From contig ML677365.1 of NCBI GenBank assembly GCA_007922305.1, forward strand, positions 19,225,241 to 19,289,240: DNA of 64,000 nt, written 5' to 3'. This DNA is from Dermatemys mawii. Taxonomy: Eukaryota > Chordata > Testudines > Dermatemydidae. A program made the translations under genes and the position numbers. Positions 37,169-47,243 of the stretch are shown here, piece by piece; the stretch's first letter is position 1, and every line of letters begins with the position of its first letter. The notes under the pieces were generated by a model. It worked only from the letters and a program-made list of their open reading frames with translations, did not search any database and was not told where the DNA came from.

Positions 37169-37689
37169 CGGGGGTGGGGATGCCACATCCACTATGAATG
37201 CTTATTTTAACTCAGTATAAAACATAAGCATACAAGACTTCTGACAGTTTTAAAGCCCAGCAATCTCCAATATGTTGATTTTGCTATTCTATACATTTAA
37301 TTTTCTTTTTAAAATGTATCATATTTCTCCAAGCAGTCATTTGCTTTTCAAATTATGGTTGCCTAGCTAAGACGTGTGTACCAGGTGCCATGTAAAAGCA
37401 TGTTAAAAGTAGATAAAAGCAATTTATCCTGCCCTCTAATTAGAGATGTCTCGTCTTTACCACTGACAATAGCAGTATGCAGCTGTGGCAGAGGAGAGAT
37501 AATAGTGCCAGAGCAGCGGAGAAATTAAAGATAGGTTATCATATGTTGGCTGCTGCAGAGTGTCATCTCTCCATTGCATAGCTAAGATGGTACTCAGAAA
37601 GAATAGGAACTTAGTTCTTGGCCTGACTTCAGCAGATTTATTTTAGTTATTAAATCCTACGTAGGATTTTATTATAAAGAGGCCAAGTG
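37167..37689. other. Unrecognised AT-rich DNA
   Basis: Nothing recognised. Confidence 0.45.
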
Positions 37690-38110
37690 TGATGAGGTCT
37701 CCATTAAAGATGCACAGAAAGGGAATGTGACTCACTATGATTGTTGGATCAGCAAACAGAGAACATACCATCTCACAAGGCAAACTGGCCTCTTAAAAAT
37801 GTTGCAGCTCAGCCTCACTTATGCCAAATCTGGCATGCTTTCCTAGATGAGGGGCATAGCCAAGAGGTCACATGATGGGAGCAAATGGCTCAGAGTCAGG
37901 CCTGCTGGGATATATAAAGGGCAGCCTGTGTTCAGTGAGAGACTCAAAGGAGTTGGAGGACCATGTTAATAGCTCTATGCAGAGGCCCTCCTTAGCTCCC
38001 AGGCACAGGGTCTGCAAACTGTGGAGAGCCTGTACCAGCTAGGAAGGATGTGGTGCAAGGAACAAGCTGACTGGAGGAAAGCCTCGGCAGGAACAGAATT
38101 GTGCACCATG
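37690..38110 (+). repeat. Putative LTR-like repeat with a TATA box
   Basis: ATATATAAAG at 37910-37919 is followed by GCAGCCTGTGTTCAGTGAGA and a GC-elevated block ending near CATGGACTGTGAGCCGGG. The promoter-like arrangement and sharp composition change suggest an LTR or other retroelement promoter. No paired copy or coding region is present. Confidence 0.35.
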
Positions 38111-40470
38111 GACTGTGAGCCGGGGGAGGAGAAACCAGATCTTTGACCAATTACCATCTTGATCATTTTATTTGCGTGTTGTCCTCTTCTCCCTCAGCTT
38201 TTGTCTTCTGTATTGTCTCCAGGGTAGGGACCATGGGTGAAATCTTGCCCCCCGACTTTAGTGGAAGTTCTGCCATTTTACTCCAATCTAACATGGAGGA
38301 AAATTCCTCCCTGATTCCAAATATGTTGGGCCCTGAGCATTTCGGCAAGACCCAACTGCCAGACACCTGGGAAAGAATTCTCTGTAGTAACCTCCCTTGA
38401 TTGTTTCAAATCTAGATGGTCTTGTGTTCTGATATTTGCATTGGTGATACTTACATTGGAAGATACAGCTGAAGATATATATGTACTACTGCTCATATAG
38501 CTTTACATCTGAGACAACAGTCCATCTGTTTTGTCCTTATCTTGTAGTATTTCAGACACCGTGGTGTGCTGGAAAATGATGATTCCTCTCCTCCTCCCCC
38601 AATTCTGACCCACCTATAGATTTTGATATAGTGGTTAATAAGGTTAAATTATCTTTTAGCTAAACCTGTCACTTCCTTTTAGCTGTGGGATCAAACACAG
38701 AAGAAGTGTAGGTCTGATATAAAACTTCATTTGCTGCATGAGAAAGTTCTTTTCACTCAGTCTAGTTATGCTACTTACAATAGCTGAAGTCCTCCCTGTG
38801 TGCAGATGTTGTCCAGTCAGTAAATGGAAGTGGAGATTGATCTAGGAAACATCCTTTATGATATGATCAACATAATAAAAAATTGAGACCCCCTGGATTT
38901 AAACGTATTTTATTGTCCATCCTCAAACCACGTGCATTTAAACTCTGAAATCAACATGTTCATATGCTACTGTATCATTTAGTGTAATGTAGATAATGGG
39001 TTTAAAAAGTCTGAAAAATGTATTTATACAGTATATGAAGTATTGCAGAATTTTACCCCGCAGTTTTAGATTTATATCCTATGGTTCTAGGCTTTTTAAT
39101 TCCTTCGCTGATTTTATAAAAATAACTTTACATGATGCAGAGTCGGATTAAAATGTGTTCTACAGGACCACAGCAAGGCTTTAAATTAATGGACTCATGC
39201 TGCTGTTCATCATAGCCAAGGAATTGTTCAATTACTCCAGGACCACGGCATCTTCATTGTTTAAATAGCAGAGCGAGGTCACTGATACTGCTATACTTGT
39301 TAAATTATATTGCTTAATGGAGGTAATGTTTTTTTAGTTTGATGTTATTTCCCTTTGTTTGCTGAGTAAATTTGTACTTGTAAAAAGGTTAGGATTTTTA
39401 TAGTACTGGTACTGCAAGTCGCAAGTTCATTTACATCACAGGCTTGGTATATTTCCAGAACCTTCTGAGGTATCACACTTCTTATAGTAATGCTGTCCCT
39501 TTAAATTAGCCCAGTGATAGAGATCAAATTGCAGTACATTCTCTCCCCCGACTAAGTTTTTTTTCCCAACAGGAGATTGTCAGCAAGAGAAAGTAACATA
39601 ATTACAGTAAAACTGCTGCACAGTGCAGATGAAATGAAGTGGGTGACAGCAGCAGAAGACAGAAAGCGATGGAAATGTGCTCACATCTGCAAACACATCT
39701 GCACACACCCTCCCCTCTCCCCCCACAGAAAGAAAAATGGTGGTTTGCTGGAGAATGTTGAACCTGGAAGTGGGAAAAGACATTCTGAGGTGGAAAAGGG
39801 CTATGGTAATGGGAGTGGGGGTTGATGGACATGAGACTAAGACTAGGTAAAAAGCACTAATGGAGCAGGTCCATAACAAGCAGAGCGCTCCCTGCCTAGT
39901 GCTAAGAGCTCTCAGCTCCTAGTGAGCAGAATGGAAGTTGAGGGTGCTCGGTATTCCGGAGGGCAATGACCAAAGAGAGGGCAAAGGGAAGGGGGGGAGA
40001 TGAAGCCCCTCCCCCGCAGCTAAAGTGAAGAGTATTTGGTACTTGCCAGAAAAGCAATGGTGAGGAGGAGTCTGGGGACCAGGCAGGGAAGAAATCTGTC
40101 GTAGAGAGGGGGCTTCATGTCAGAGGGAGGCAGAGGGAGTGAGTTGATGGCATGAAAGGGAAGGGGGCAGGAAGTGAAAAGAATTTGACTGAATTACTGA
40201 CTTAGTGGCTGGGATATAGAAAAGCAAGGGGCCCCATGTTTGGGTATGGAGCAGGGGGAGGCACTCCGAGGTAGGTCTGATCTCCCCTGAAAGCGAGAGC
40301 GATCATGCCAGGGAAGGACAAGTCGTTTCCCTCTCCAGCCCAGCCGAGACTTGAAGCTAAGAGCCCCATGATGGGAGTGCTCCCAACAGCAAGAGGGAGA
40401 TCAGATTTCATAGGGAAGTGCTTCTTTCATGGTCCCTTGAACACATTTTTCGCAGCTGTGAAATTGGTGG
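38111..40470. other. Mostly unrecognised DNA
   Basis: Half-hairpins at about 38233-38285 (GAAATCTTGCCCCCCGACTT) and 39915-39955. G/A-rich, poorly structured stretch at 39960-40200. Overlapping frames on both strands at 39577-39879 carry no domain. Confidence 0.45.
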
Positions 40471-40750
40471 GGCCCCATCTATACTGTACTGCAATAAAAC
40501 ACCCACAACTGGCCTGGGTCAGCTGACTTGAGCTCACAGGGCTTGGGCTGCAGGACTACAAAATTGCAGTGTAGACATTCAAGCTCAGGCTGGAGTCCAG
40601 GCTCTGAGATCCTGTGAGGGGTTGAGGGTGGTCCCGGAGCCTGGACTCCAGCTGGAGCTGGAACGCCTACACTGCAATTTTATAGCCCTGGGTCTGAGCC
40701 TCATCAGCTGACTTGGGCCAACCTCAGATGTTGTAATATAGCGTAGACAT
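40471..40750. mobile_element. Long palindromic MITE with nested inverted repeats
   Basis: Outer arms: CATCTATACTGTACTGCAAT on the left, TTGTAATATAGCGTAGACAT on the right. GTCAGCTGACTTG and ATCAGCTGACTTGGG occur near each end, and TACAAAATTGCAGTGTAGAC at about 40557 is inverted against CTACACTGCAATTTTATAGC at about 40667. GCTGGAGTCCAGGCTC and GAGCCTGGACTCCAGC form an inner pair. It can fold into a multi-arm structure. No coding capacity. Confidence 0.75.
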
Positions 40751-42270
40751 TTTTGTTCATGGGTCTCTGGCTATTCTCTTCTCTGCTGTATTAATAAATC
40801 TTCCACCCCTCTCCAGATCCACTTTTACTGATCCTGCATCAGGGCCTCCCTCACAGGAGCCTGACCCTGCTCCCTGTGGGCTCTTGTACCTGCCAAAGAC
40901 TCCTGCTGTCTCTGCAGTCCCTCCCTCTAGATTGAATTCCCAGCTCTGTGTAGTCTTTTCCTAGCTCTTTTACAACTGAGATTATTAATTATCCTTAAAC
41001 TGCCATAACACCAGCAGCTGGGGACTGTCTGGTAGGTCGCAGGCAAGACTGAGCTTGCCTAGCCGTAAAGGACTAGCCAGCCTATGGCATACTATCTTTA
41101 CTGTCTTCTGAGCCTAGGGTCAATTGAGAGCTGTTCTAACTTGCTCCTGGCCACCAATGGCCCCAGTACTAGCAGCTGATTTATGTGGCTCGCTAACCCT
41201 CTGTCCACACCCCCTGCTCTGATAAAGGACTGTGAGAGGGTAATTCCCACACTAGGAGCATGCTCTCATCTGAGTAGGTAAGGTGGCTTTGTGACTCTGT
41301 CTTTTCAGCCGACGGGCACAAACAGGTCAGAAAGTGACTGATGATCTAATTGGAGAGGGATCTCTTCTGATGTCTTTCAGAAGGTCCCTAATTTTGTAAC
41401 CACTAACCTACAATGAAACTTCCATTTTAGGACACAAAAATAGAGAATTTGGGATGTGAGGGAAGGAGAAATTAGCTCAGTGATGTTTATACTATGTCAG
41501 TACATTCATAGATAATCTTGTGAGTATGACTTCCAACTGGAGACGCCAGTTCCATTCCTGGTCCTTACATAGACTTCCTTTGTGACTTTGCAGTAATTGC
41601 TGAAGCCTGACTTTTCAGTAACAAGCATGTGCAAATTGTAGACTCTAATGCACCCCTAATATTATACTATTAATGCAGTTGTGCACACAAACTGAGGAAT
41701 GTGCATTAGGTGGACATTGCAAATGGTCGTTTTCATGTACAAATAGACAACTTGTATGCCCAATCACAGTAACTGCATACAAATTAAGTGCAGAATGTTC
41801 TTATTTTCATGCAGAAGAGCCTAACTTTGAAAGTCATGCCTCTTATCTCTTTGTTCCTCAATGTTTTTATCTAGAAAAATGGGATTAAAAACATTCATCT
41901 ACCTCAGTGGTGGCGGTTAAATTCATTCATGTTCATAAAATGTTTTTAGATCTTTGGACATAAGTATAAATAATGCTGAGTGTAGAGACAAATGTAGTTA
42001 GTAGAAATGCAATATTTTGTGCTAAGTATGTTTTATGGCACTTTCTAAAGGACTGGGTAAATGGATTGCCCCATAAAGGGTTTGCCAAAGCAGTAAAAAG
42101 ATCAAAGACATTTTTCACATTGCATCTCAAAAGCATCTAAAACGCTGAAATTTAAGGAGTTGTAATGTGACCTCCTGGCCTTGGGAAAACTTGCTACACT
42201 AACTAATTGTCTTGCTTTACACTTTGAAAAGGTGACAACTCTAAAGAAATTGAGCTAGGATGAGGAAAGG
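40751..42270. other. Unrecognised non-coding DNA
   Basis: A pyrimidine-rich block at 40790-40970, then AT-rich DNA. No domain-bearing frame. Confidence 0.45.
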
Positions 42271-42272
42271 GA

Positions 42273-42319
<47 letters not shown>

Positions 42320-42339
42320 CAAGAAAGAGAGAGAGAGAG
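42271..42339. repeat. Compound (GT)n(GA)n microsatellite
   Basis: About 12 GT units pass directly into GA units, with a short AAGAAAGA interruption at about 42320-42328. Confidence 0.95.
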
Positions 42340-43207
42340 TAAACAAATTCTGTGAGCAGTCAAAGGCAAGGAATGGTAGAATAGGCTATAAATATACTAT
42401 AATTTAGGCATCACAATAGTGAGAGAAAGAGGGCTTTCCAGTGTAAAAAGGGGAAGGGAGATGGTGTAGATGACAGTGAAAAATGATGTACAACATGAAA
42501 ATAGGACAAGAGAGAGACACAGGTAGATCTCTGGGAGCAGAGGAGATGGACATCTTGGAGTTTAGAGAAAACAAGCCACGTATATGGCATACAAAGCTTA
42601 TATGATGGAGAGATATGTTCATATGTTATACAGCCGTGTCAGTAAATCTCTCATCTCACATCACACCATCACTTAGTCTCCCACCCTGAGACTGTTATAT
42701 GGACATATGGAATATTTTGCATGCAGCAAAATATAAAATCATCTTTGTAGCTACAAAAAATTCTAAATATTGTGTTTAGGCTGATAGGCCTTGGGGGCTA
42801 ACTGATTTGTGACTAGCATATAATAACAAAGGGAAAGACCTTTGCACCAGGATTTCTGCCTGAGCAACTAAAGGACCTATTTCCCTACCAGGAAGCAGAA
42901 AGAAGGAGAAAGCAGAGAGTAAGGAGGTAGGAAAGTCCATTTGCACCAGGCATTCTGCCTCATCACCCAGCAGGAGCAGGGGCACAGAAGAGAGGAGAGC
43001 ACTTTATATGGATCACATGTTGCAAAGGACTCCCTTTCTATTAGGCCATCAGCAAGTGAACATCTCGAGCTTTGGTCCTGATCCTATAAGATGCTGAGTG
43101 TCTCCTTCAAGGTGCTGTGCACCCTCAGTTCCCTTTGGCTTCAGTGGGAGATGAAGGCACTCAACACTTCACAACAGATGTTGAGCATTCAGTAAATTAA
43201 TACCCTT
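42340..43207. other. Mostly unrecognised DNA with one diverged hairpin repeat
   Basis: At 43074-43175, GGTCCTGATCCTATAAGATG, GTGCACCCTCAGTTCC and GGCTTCAGTGGGAGATGAAG resemble the hairpin repeats centred on CTTCAGTGGGAG. Two similar stretches with TTTGCACCAGG and TTCTGCCT occur at 42841 and 42938 (a short local duplication). Confidence 0.45.
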
Positions 43208-43510
43208 TGGGTACATCTATACTACCCGCTGGATCAGCAGGTAGTGTTCGATGTATCGGAGATCGATTTATCGCGTCTTGTCTAGACACGATAAATCAAT
43301 CCCCAAACACTCTCCCCGTCGACTCCGGAATACCATCTCCACAAGAGGAGGAAGCGGAGTCGACGGGGGAATGGCAGCGGTCAACTCACCACTGTTTGGA
43401 CGTCCAGGTATGTTGACATAAAATACTTTGACTTCAGCTACACTATTCGCGTAGCTGAAGTTGCGTATCTTAGGTTAACCTCAATGCCCCCCTCCACTGT
43501 AGATCAGCCC
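43208..43510 (+). mobile_element. MITE, same family as 16688, longer copy
   Basis: The ends are GGGTACATCTATACTACC and CACTGTAGATCAGCCC. Contains ATCGATTTATCGCGTCTTG opposed to GACACGATAAATCAATCCC (inner palindrome), GTCGACTCCGGAAT and CGGAGTCGACGGGG (second palindrome), and CAGCTACACTATTCGCGTAG. Reverse complement of the 16.7-kb copy with an extra central segment. No coding capacity. Confidence 0.8.
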
Positions 43511-44302
43511 TTTGAATGTAGATTTTTTGAGAGGAAGTATTGTGTTTTCTTCTGTCTCTTTAAACATCCTCTTTGTGCTCAACAAACAATATACAATAAC
43601 ATCACTATTAATATCTCAAGACACTGCTTGAACTCTTTGGGAAAAAATTAAATGTCTCATGCAATCTTCTTTACTCATTTCACTGAAAGCTTTGCATTGC
43701 TTTTTGAGCTGTGGATCCAATCCAGGACATAAACCACCTATGGAATATATGAGATCCCCGGAGCCATAAATAGGATTGTTAATTAAAAAAATTAATACAA
43801 ATATATTTCTTTGTCCTGGAAGGAGGACCACACAGGCTTAAATCAAGTGAAAACAGCTGTGTACAGTCTCTGGTACTTGCTTTGAAAGCTCAGCTTTGTG
43901 TGGTCAGCATGTGCTGTAAATATTATAAACAGCCTGTTTATAGATCACTTATTTAAATGTGTTGATCTGTCTGAAAATGTCAGTAGCTGTTATACTTATT
44001 GCTTATTTATTGGTTCATTTGACCATCACACAATATTTGTTCAAAACCTCAAACTTATTGAACATTAAATAGGAAAGAACATACATTTTTGTTTTTACTC
44101 TGTGTTTTTATTTATATACCATTGTCCAGAATATTCTTACAGTTTACAGATCTTTCATATCCTTGTTGGAGTCCAAACTCTGGAAATGACCTAAGAGACC
44201 CCAGTGTGTTTAAGTTCCACTTTAAGTGTTGATTAGGCTTTGTGATCTCTTTTTGCATCAACATGAATTTTACTCAACTTTCTTTTCCAAGATGGTGTTC
44301 TA
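43511..44302. other. Mostly unrecognised AT-rich DNA
   Basis: A very diverged LINE-tail-like stretch may lie at 43515-43600. Nothing else recognised. Confidence 0.4.
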
Positions 44303-44315
44303 CTATGCTTTGTCT
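44303..44315. repeat. Target-site duplication of the Penelope-like element, left
   Basis: CTATGCTTTGTCT, repeated exactly at 47405-47417. Confidence 0.9.
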
Positions 44316-44476
44316 ATTTATACCTGCCCCTGGATACTTCCACTGCATTCATCCGACGAAGTGGGTATTAGCCCATGAAAGCTTATGCTCTAAAAAAATT
44401 TTAGTTAGTCTTTAAGGTGCCACAGGACTCTTTGTCACTTCTGCAATTCCAGACTAACACGGCTACCCCTCTGATT
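44316..44476 (+). repeat. Left terminal direct repeat (pseudo-LTR) of the PLE
   Basis: 161 bp, TATTTATACC at the start, ending at CCCCTCTGATT. Includes a TATTTATA box at the edge, the hammerhead-like core (44353-44380) and TTAGTCTTTAAGGTGCCAC. Matches the right repeat at all but 6 positions. Its last third overlaps the first codons of the open frame if a non-ATG start were used. Confidence 0.93.
44353..44390 (+). ncRNA. Hammerhead-ribozyme-like motif, left repeat
   Basis: CCGACGAA, stem GTGGG/CCCAT around TATTAG, then GAAA, then a mini-hairpin AGCTTATGCT. The order fits a type I hammerhead with a 3-bp stem III. Against the canonical CTGATGA core, the second position is C in place of U, and one extra A lies before stem II. 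The stem II closing pair is also weakened (G opposite T). Probably inactive as it stands. Hammerheads are known in Penelope terminal repeats. Confidence 0.5.
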
Positions 44477-44485
44477 CTTGACAAC

Positions 44486-45115
44486 ATGCAAGGCACTGCA
44501 TTTAGCCGTATGGAGTGGAAATCCATCAACCTCATGAAGAAACTTGCACAAATACAGACAGATATCATCTTTCTCTCCAAATGCAAATGGATGGACATCA
44601 TACCAAATGGACTGAAGGTGAAAAATCCATTGCTTTCTACATACTGCACAGACTACAGTGAGAGATTATGCCAGACACTAACTAAGAAACTGAGGAACCA
44701 CCTGATCAGCATCCTGTACAGCAAACAGGAAAACATCAAAAAAGAGCTTTCCAACCTGGAGACCTTGATAAACAACCAACCCTCCACACAAACAGACTTT
44801 ACTAAAATAAGACAGGAGATCTATAATACACACTTCACCTCTCTACAAAAGAAAAAGGACTGCAAGCTATCTAAAATCCTGCCTGCCACATGGGGCCACG
44901 GCAGTGGTACCCCTAACTCACCCAGCAGTATTGTCAATCCGTCCAGCTACATACTCAGCCCGGCAGAAGAGTCTGTCCTATCTCGAGGACTCTCATTCTG
45001 CCCCAGCACCCCCACAAACATGATACAATTCTGCGGTGATCTGGAAGCCTACTTTCGCCGTCTCCGACTCAAAGAATACTTTCAAGACTACATAGAACAG
45101 CGCACTGATACATAG
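44486..45115 (+). CDS. PLE polyprotein, N-terminal segment (before the in-frame stop)
   Basis: Role: the region upstream of the reverse transcriptase in the Penelope polyprotein; no enzymatic function is assigned to it. The first ATG of the frame is at 44486. The frame is already open from 44417 inside the terminal repeat, but only with a GTG. The segment is rich in Lys, Gln and Ser (landmarks WKSINLMKKLAQIQTD, NHLISILYSKQENIKKE, EEFCGDLEAYF-like FCGDLEAYFRRLRLK), with a helical, possibly coiled section around the middle. It ends at TAG 45113-45115. The reading frame then continues open, without any frame change, into the reverse transcriptase, so this is the front of one long gene split by a single nonsense codon, not an independent ORF1. 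Confidence 0.75.
   Translation: MQGTAFSRMEWKSINLMKKLAQIQTDIIFLSKCKWMDIIPNGLKVKNPLLSTYCTDYSERLCQTLTKKLRNHLISILYSKQENIKKELSNLETLINNQPSTQTDFTKIRQEIYNTHFTSLQKKKDCKLSKILPATWGHGSGTPNSPSSIVNPSSYILSPAEESVLSRGLSFCPSTPTNMIQFCGDLEAYFRRLRLKEYFQDYIEQRTDT
45113..45115 (+). other. In-frame TAG splitting the PLE frame
   Basis: The only stop between 44417 and 47171 in this frame. The 39 codons after it (45116-45232) are free of stops and Lys/Asn/Arg-rich, consistent with a continuing protein. A single C-to-T change of CAG is the simplest origin, but that is inference. Confidence 0.85.
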
Positions 45116-47173
45116 ACACCATCCCACCAGCAGCACAAGAAGAAGAACTCCACATGGACTCCCCCTGAGGGTCGAAATGACAGTCTGGACTTATACATAG
45201 AATGCTTCCGCCGACGTGCACAGGCAGAAATTGTGGAAAAACAACATCGCCTGCCTCACAACCTAAGTCGAGCAGAACGCAATGCTATCCACAGCCTCAG
45301 AAACAACCCTGACATCATAATCAAAGAGGCTGATAAAGGAGGTGCTGTTGTCATCATGGACAGGTCTGACTACCAAAAGGAGGCTACCAGACAACTCTCC
45401 AACACCAATTTCTACAGGCCACTTCCCTCAGATCCCACTGAAGAATATACTAAGAAACTGCACCGTCTACTCAGGACACTCCCTACACTAACACAGGAAC
45501 AAATTAACATACCCTTAGAACCCCGACTGGGACTATTCTATATTTTACTCAGGATCCACAAACCTGGAAATCCTGGACGCCCCATCATCTCGGGTATTGG
45601 CACTCTCACTGAAGGACTGTCTGGATATGTGGACACTGTACTCAGACCCTACGCCACCAGCACTCCCAGCTATCTCCGTGACACCACCGACTTCCTGAGA
45701 AAACTACAATGCATTGGTGACCTTCCAGAAAACACCATCCTAGCCACCATGGATGTAGAGGCTCTCTACACAAACATCCCATACAAAGATGGAATACATG
45801 CTGTCAGGAACAGTATCCCTGATGATGCCACAGCACAAGTGGTTGCTGAGCTCTGTGACTTTATCCTCACACACAATTATTTCAAATTTGGTGACAATAT
45901 ATACCTCCAGACCAGTGGCACCGCTATGGGCACCCGCATGGCCCCACAGTATGCCAACATCTTTATGGCTGACCTGGAACAACGCTTCCTCAAATCTCGT
46001 TCACTCACGCCCCTCCTCTATTTATGCTACATTGATGACATCTTCATCATCTGGACCCATCGGAAAGAAACTCTGGAAGAATTCCACCATGATTTTAACA
46101 GCTTCCACCCCACCATCCGCCTCAGCCTGGACCAGTCTACACAGGAGGTCCACTTCCTGGACACCACGGTGCAAATTAATGACGGCCACATCAACACCAC
46201 CCTATACCGAAAACCTACCGACAGCTATGCCTACCTTCATGCCACCAGCTTCCACCCCGGGCACACCACACGATCCATTGTCTACAGCCAAGCACTGAGG
46301 TACAATCGTATTTGCTCCAACCCCTCAGACAGAGACCAACACCTACAAGATCTCCACCAAGCTTTCTCAAAACTACAATACCCACACAAGGAAATAAGGA
46401 CACAGATCAACAGAGCCAGACATGTACCCAGAAGCCTGCTGCTGCAAGACAAGCCCAAGAAAGAAAACAACAGAACACCACTGGCCATCACCTACAGTCC
46501 TCAGTTAAAGCCTCTCCAACGCATCATCAGTGATCTACAACCCATCCTGGACAACAGTCCCTCACTTTCACAGGCCTTGGGAGGCAGGCCAGTCCTGGCC
46601 TACAGACAACCTGCCAACCTCAAGCATATTCTCACCAGCAACAGCACACCGCGCCATAACAACTCTAACTCAGGAACCAATCCATGCAATAAACCTCGAT
46701 GCCAACTCTGCCCACACATCTACACCAGCAACACCATCACAGGACCAAACCAGATCAGCCACACCATCACTGGTTCATTCACCTGCACATCTACCAATGT
46801 AATATACGTCATTATGTGCCAGCAATGTCCCTCTGCTATGTACATCGGCCAAACTGGACAGTCCCTACAAAAAAGGATAAATGGACACAAATCAGATATC
46901 AGGAATGGCAATATTCAAAAACCTGTAGGAGAGCACTTCAACCTCACCGGACACACCATAAAAGATTTAAAGGTCAGCATTTTGCAGCAAAAAAACTTCA
47001 AGTCCAGACTGCAAAGAGAGACTGCAGAGCTGCAATTCATTTGCAAATTTGACACAATCAATTTGGGACTGAATAGAGATTTTGAATGGCTAGCAAATTA
47101 CAAAAGCAGCTTCTCTTCTCTCGCTATTCACACCTCCAGTTCAGCTGCTAGAGGAACACCTCACCCTCCCTGA
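45116..47173 (+). CDS. PLE reverse transcriptase with GIY-YIG endonuclease
   Basis: Enzyme that nicks the target and reverse-transcribes the element RNA. The frame is open from 45116; the first non-ATG candidate start is GTG at 45233, giving 646 codons (numbering below from there). Reverse transcriptase: KEADKGGAVV at 31-40, GRPIISG at 115-121, motif A TMDVEALYTNIP (172-183, Asp174), motif B QTSGTAMGTRMAP (226-238), motif C YIDD (266-269), then HFLDT (307-311) and LYRKPTDSYAYLH, the Penelope signature. Linker: Cys485, Cys490, Cys493 and His495, a zinc-knuckle-like cluster. Nuclease: VIYVIMC (523-529), MYIGQTG (536-542), Arg548 and Glu599 before FDTINLGLN. All catalytic residues I can place are present. 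Stop TGA at 47171. Expression as a separate protein is doubtful because no ATG lies in the right place; the stop at 45113 probably kills this copy. Confidence 0.92.
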   Translation, partial: TPSHQQHKKKNSTWTPPEGRNDSLDLYIECFRRRAQAEIVEKQHRLPHNLSRAERNAIHSLRNNPDIIIKEADKGGAVVIMDRSDYQKEATRQLSNTNFYRPLPSDPTEEYTKKLHRLLRTLPTLTQEQINIPLEPRLGLFYILLRIHKPGNPGRPIISGIGTLTEGLSGYVDTVLRPYATSTPSYLRDTTDFLRKLQCIGDLPENTILATMDVEALYTNIPYKDGIHAVRNSIPDDATAQVVAELCDFILTHNYFKFGDNIYLQTSGTAMGTRMAPQYANIFMADLEQRFLKSRSLTPLLYLCYIDDIFIIWTHRKETLEEFHHDFNSFHPTIRLSLDQSTQEVHFLDTTVQINDGHINTTLYRKPTDSYAYLHATSFHPGHTTRSIVYSQALRYNRICSNPSDRDQHLQDLHQAFSKLQYPHKEIRTQINRARHVPRSLLLQDKPKKENNRTPLAITYSPQLKPLQRIISDLQPILDNSPSLSQALGGRPVLAYRQPANLKHILTSNSTPRHNNSNSGTNPCNKPRCQLCPHIYTSNTITGPNQISHTITGSFTCTSTNVIYVIMCQQCPSAMYIGQTGQSLQKRINGHKSDIRNGNIQKPVGEHFNLTGHTIKDLKVSILQQKNFKSRLQRETAELQFICKFDTINLGLNRDFEWLANYKSSFSSLAIHTSSSAARGTPHPP

Positions 47174-47176
47174 TTA

Positions 47177-47222
47177 GAGATAACAAGCTGGTTCAGCCTG
47201 ATTGGACTAACCTTGTTATCTC
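47177..47222 (+). other. Perfect 11-bp inverted repeat after the PLE stop codon
   Basis: GAGATAACAAG (47177-47187) and CTTGTTATCTC (47212-47222) pair perfectly across a 24-base loop, directly behind the stop codon and ahead of the right terminal repeat. It is unique in the element. A role in RNA processing or template recognition is possible but unproven. Confidence 0.8.
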
Positions 47223-47243
47223 CCACCTTGTTCTTGCCTACCT

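Noticed and set aside
36987..37220. Frame with an Arg-Glu repeat
   Set aside because: Translation of the (GA)n microsatellite.
45789..46298. 169-codon open frame overlapping the reverse transcriptase
   Set aside because: It is the +1 shadow of the PLE coding sequence, Pro/Ser/Thr-rich as such shadows are. The same applies to the frames at 46312-47052.
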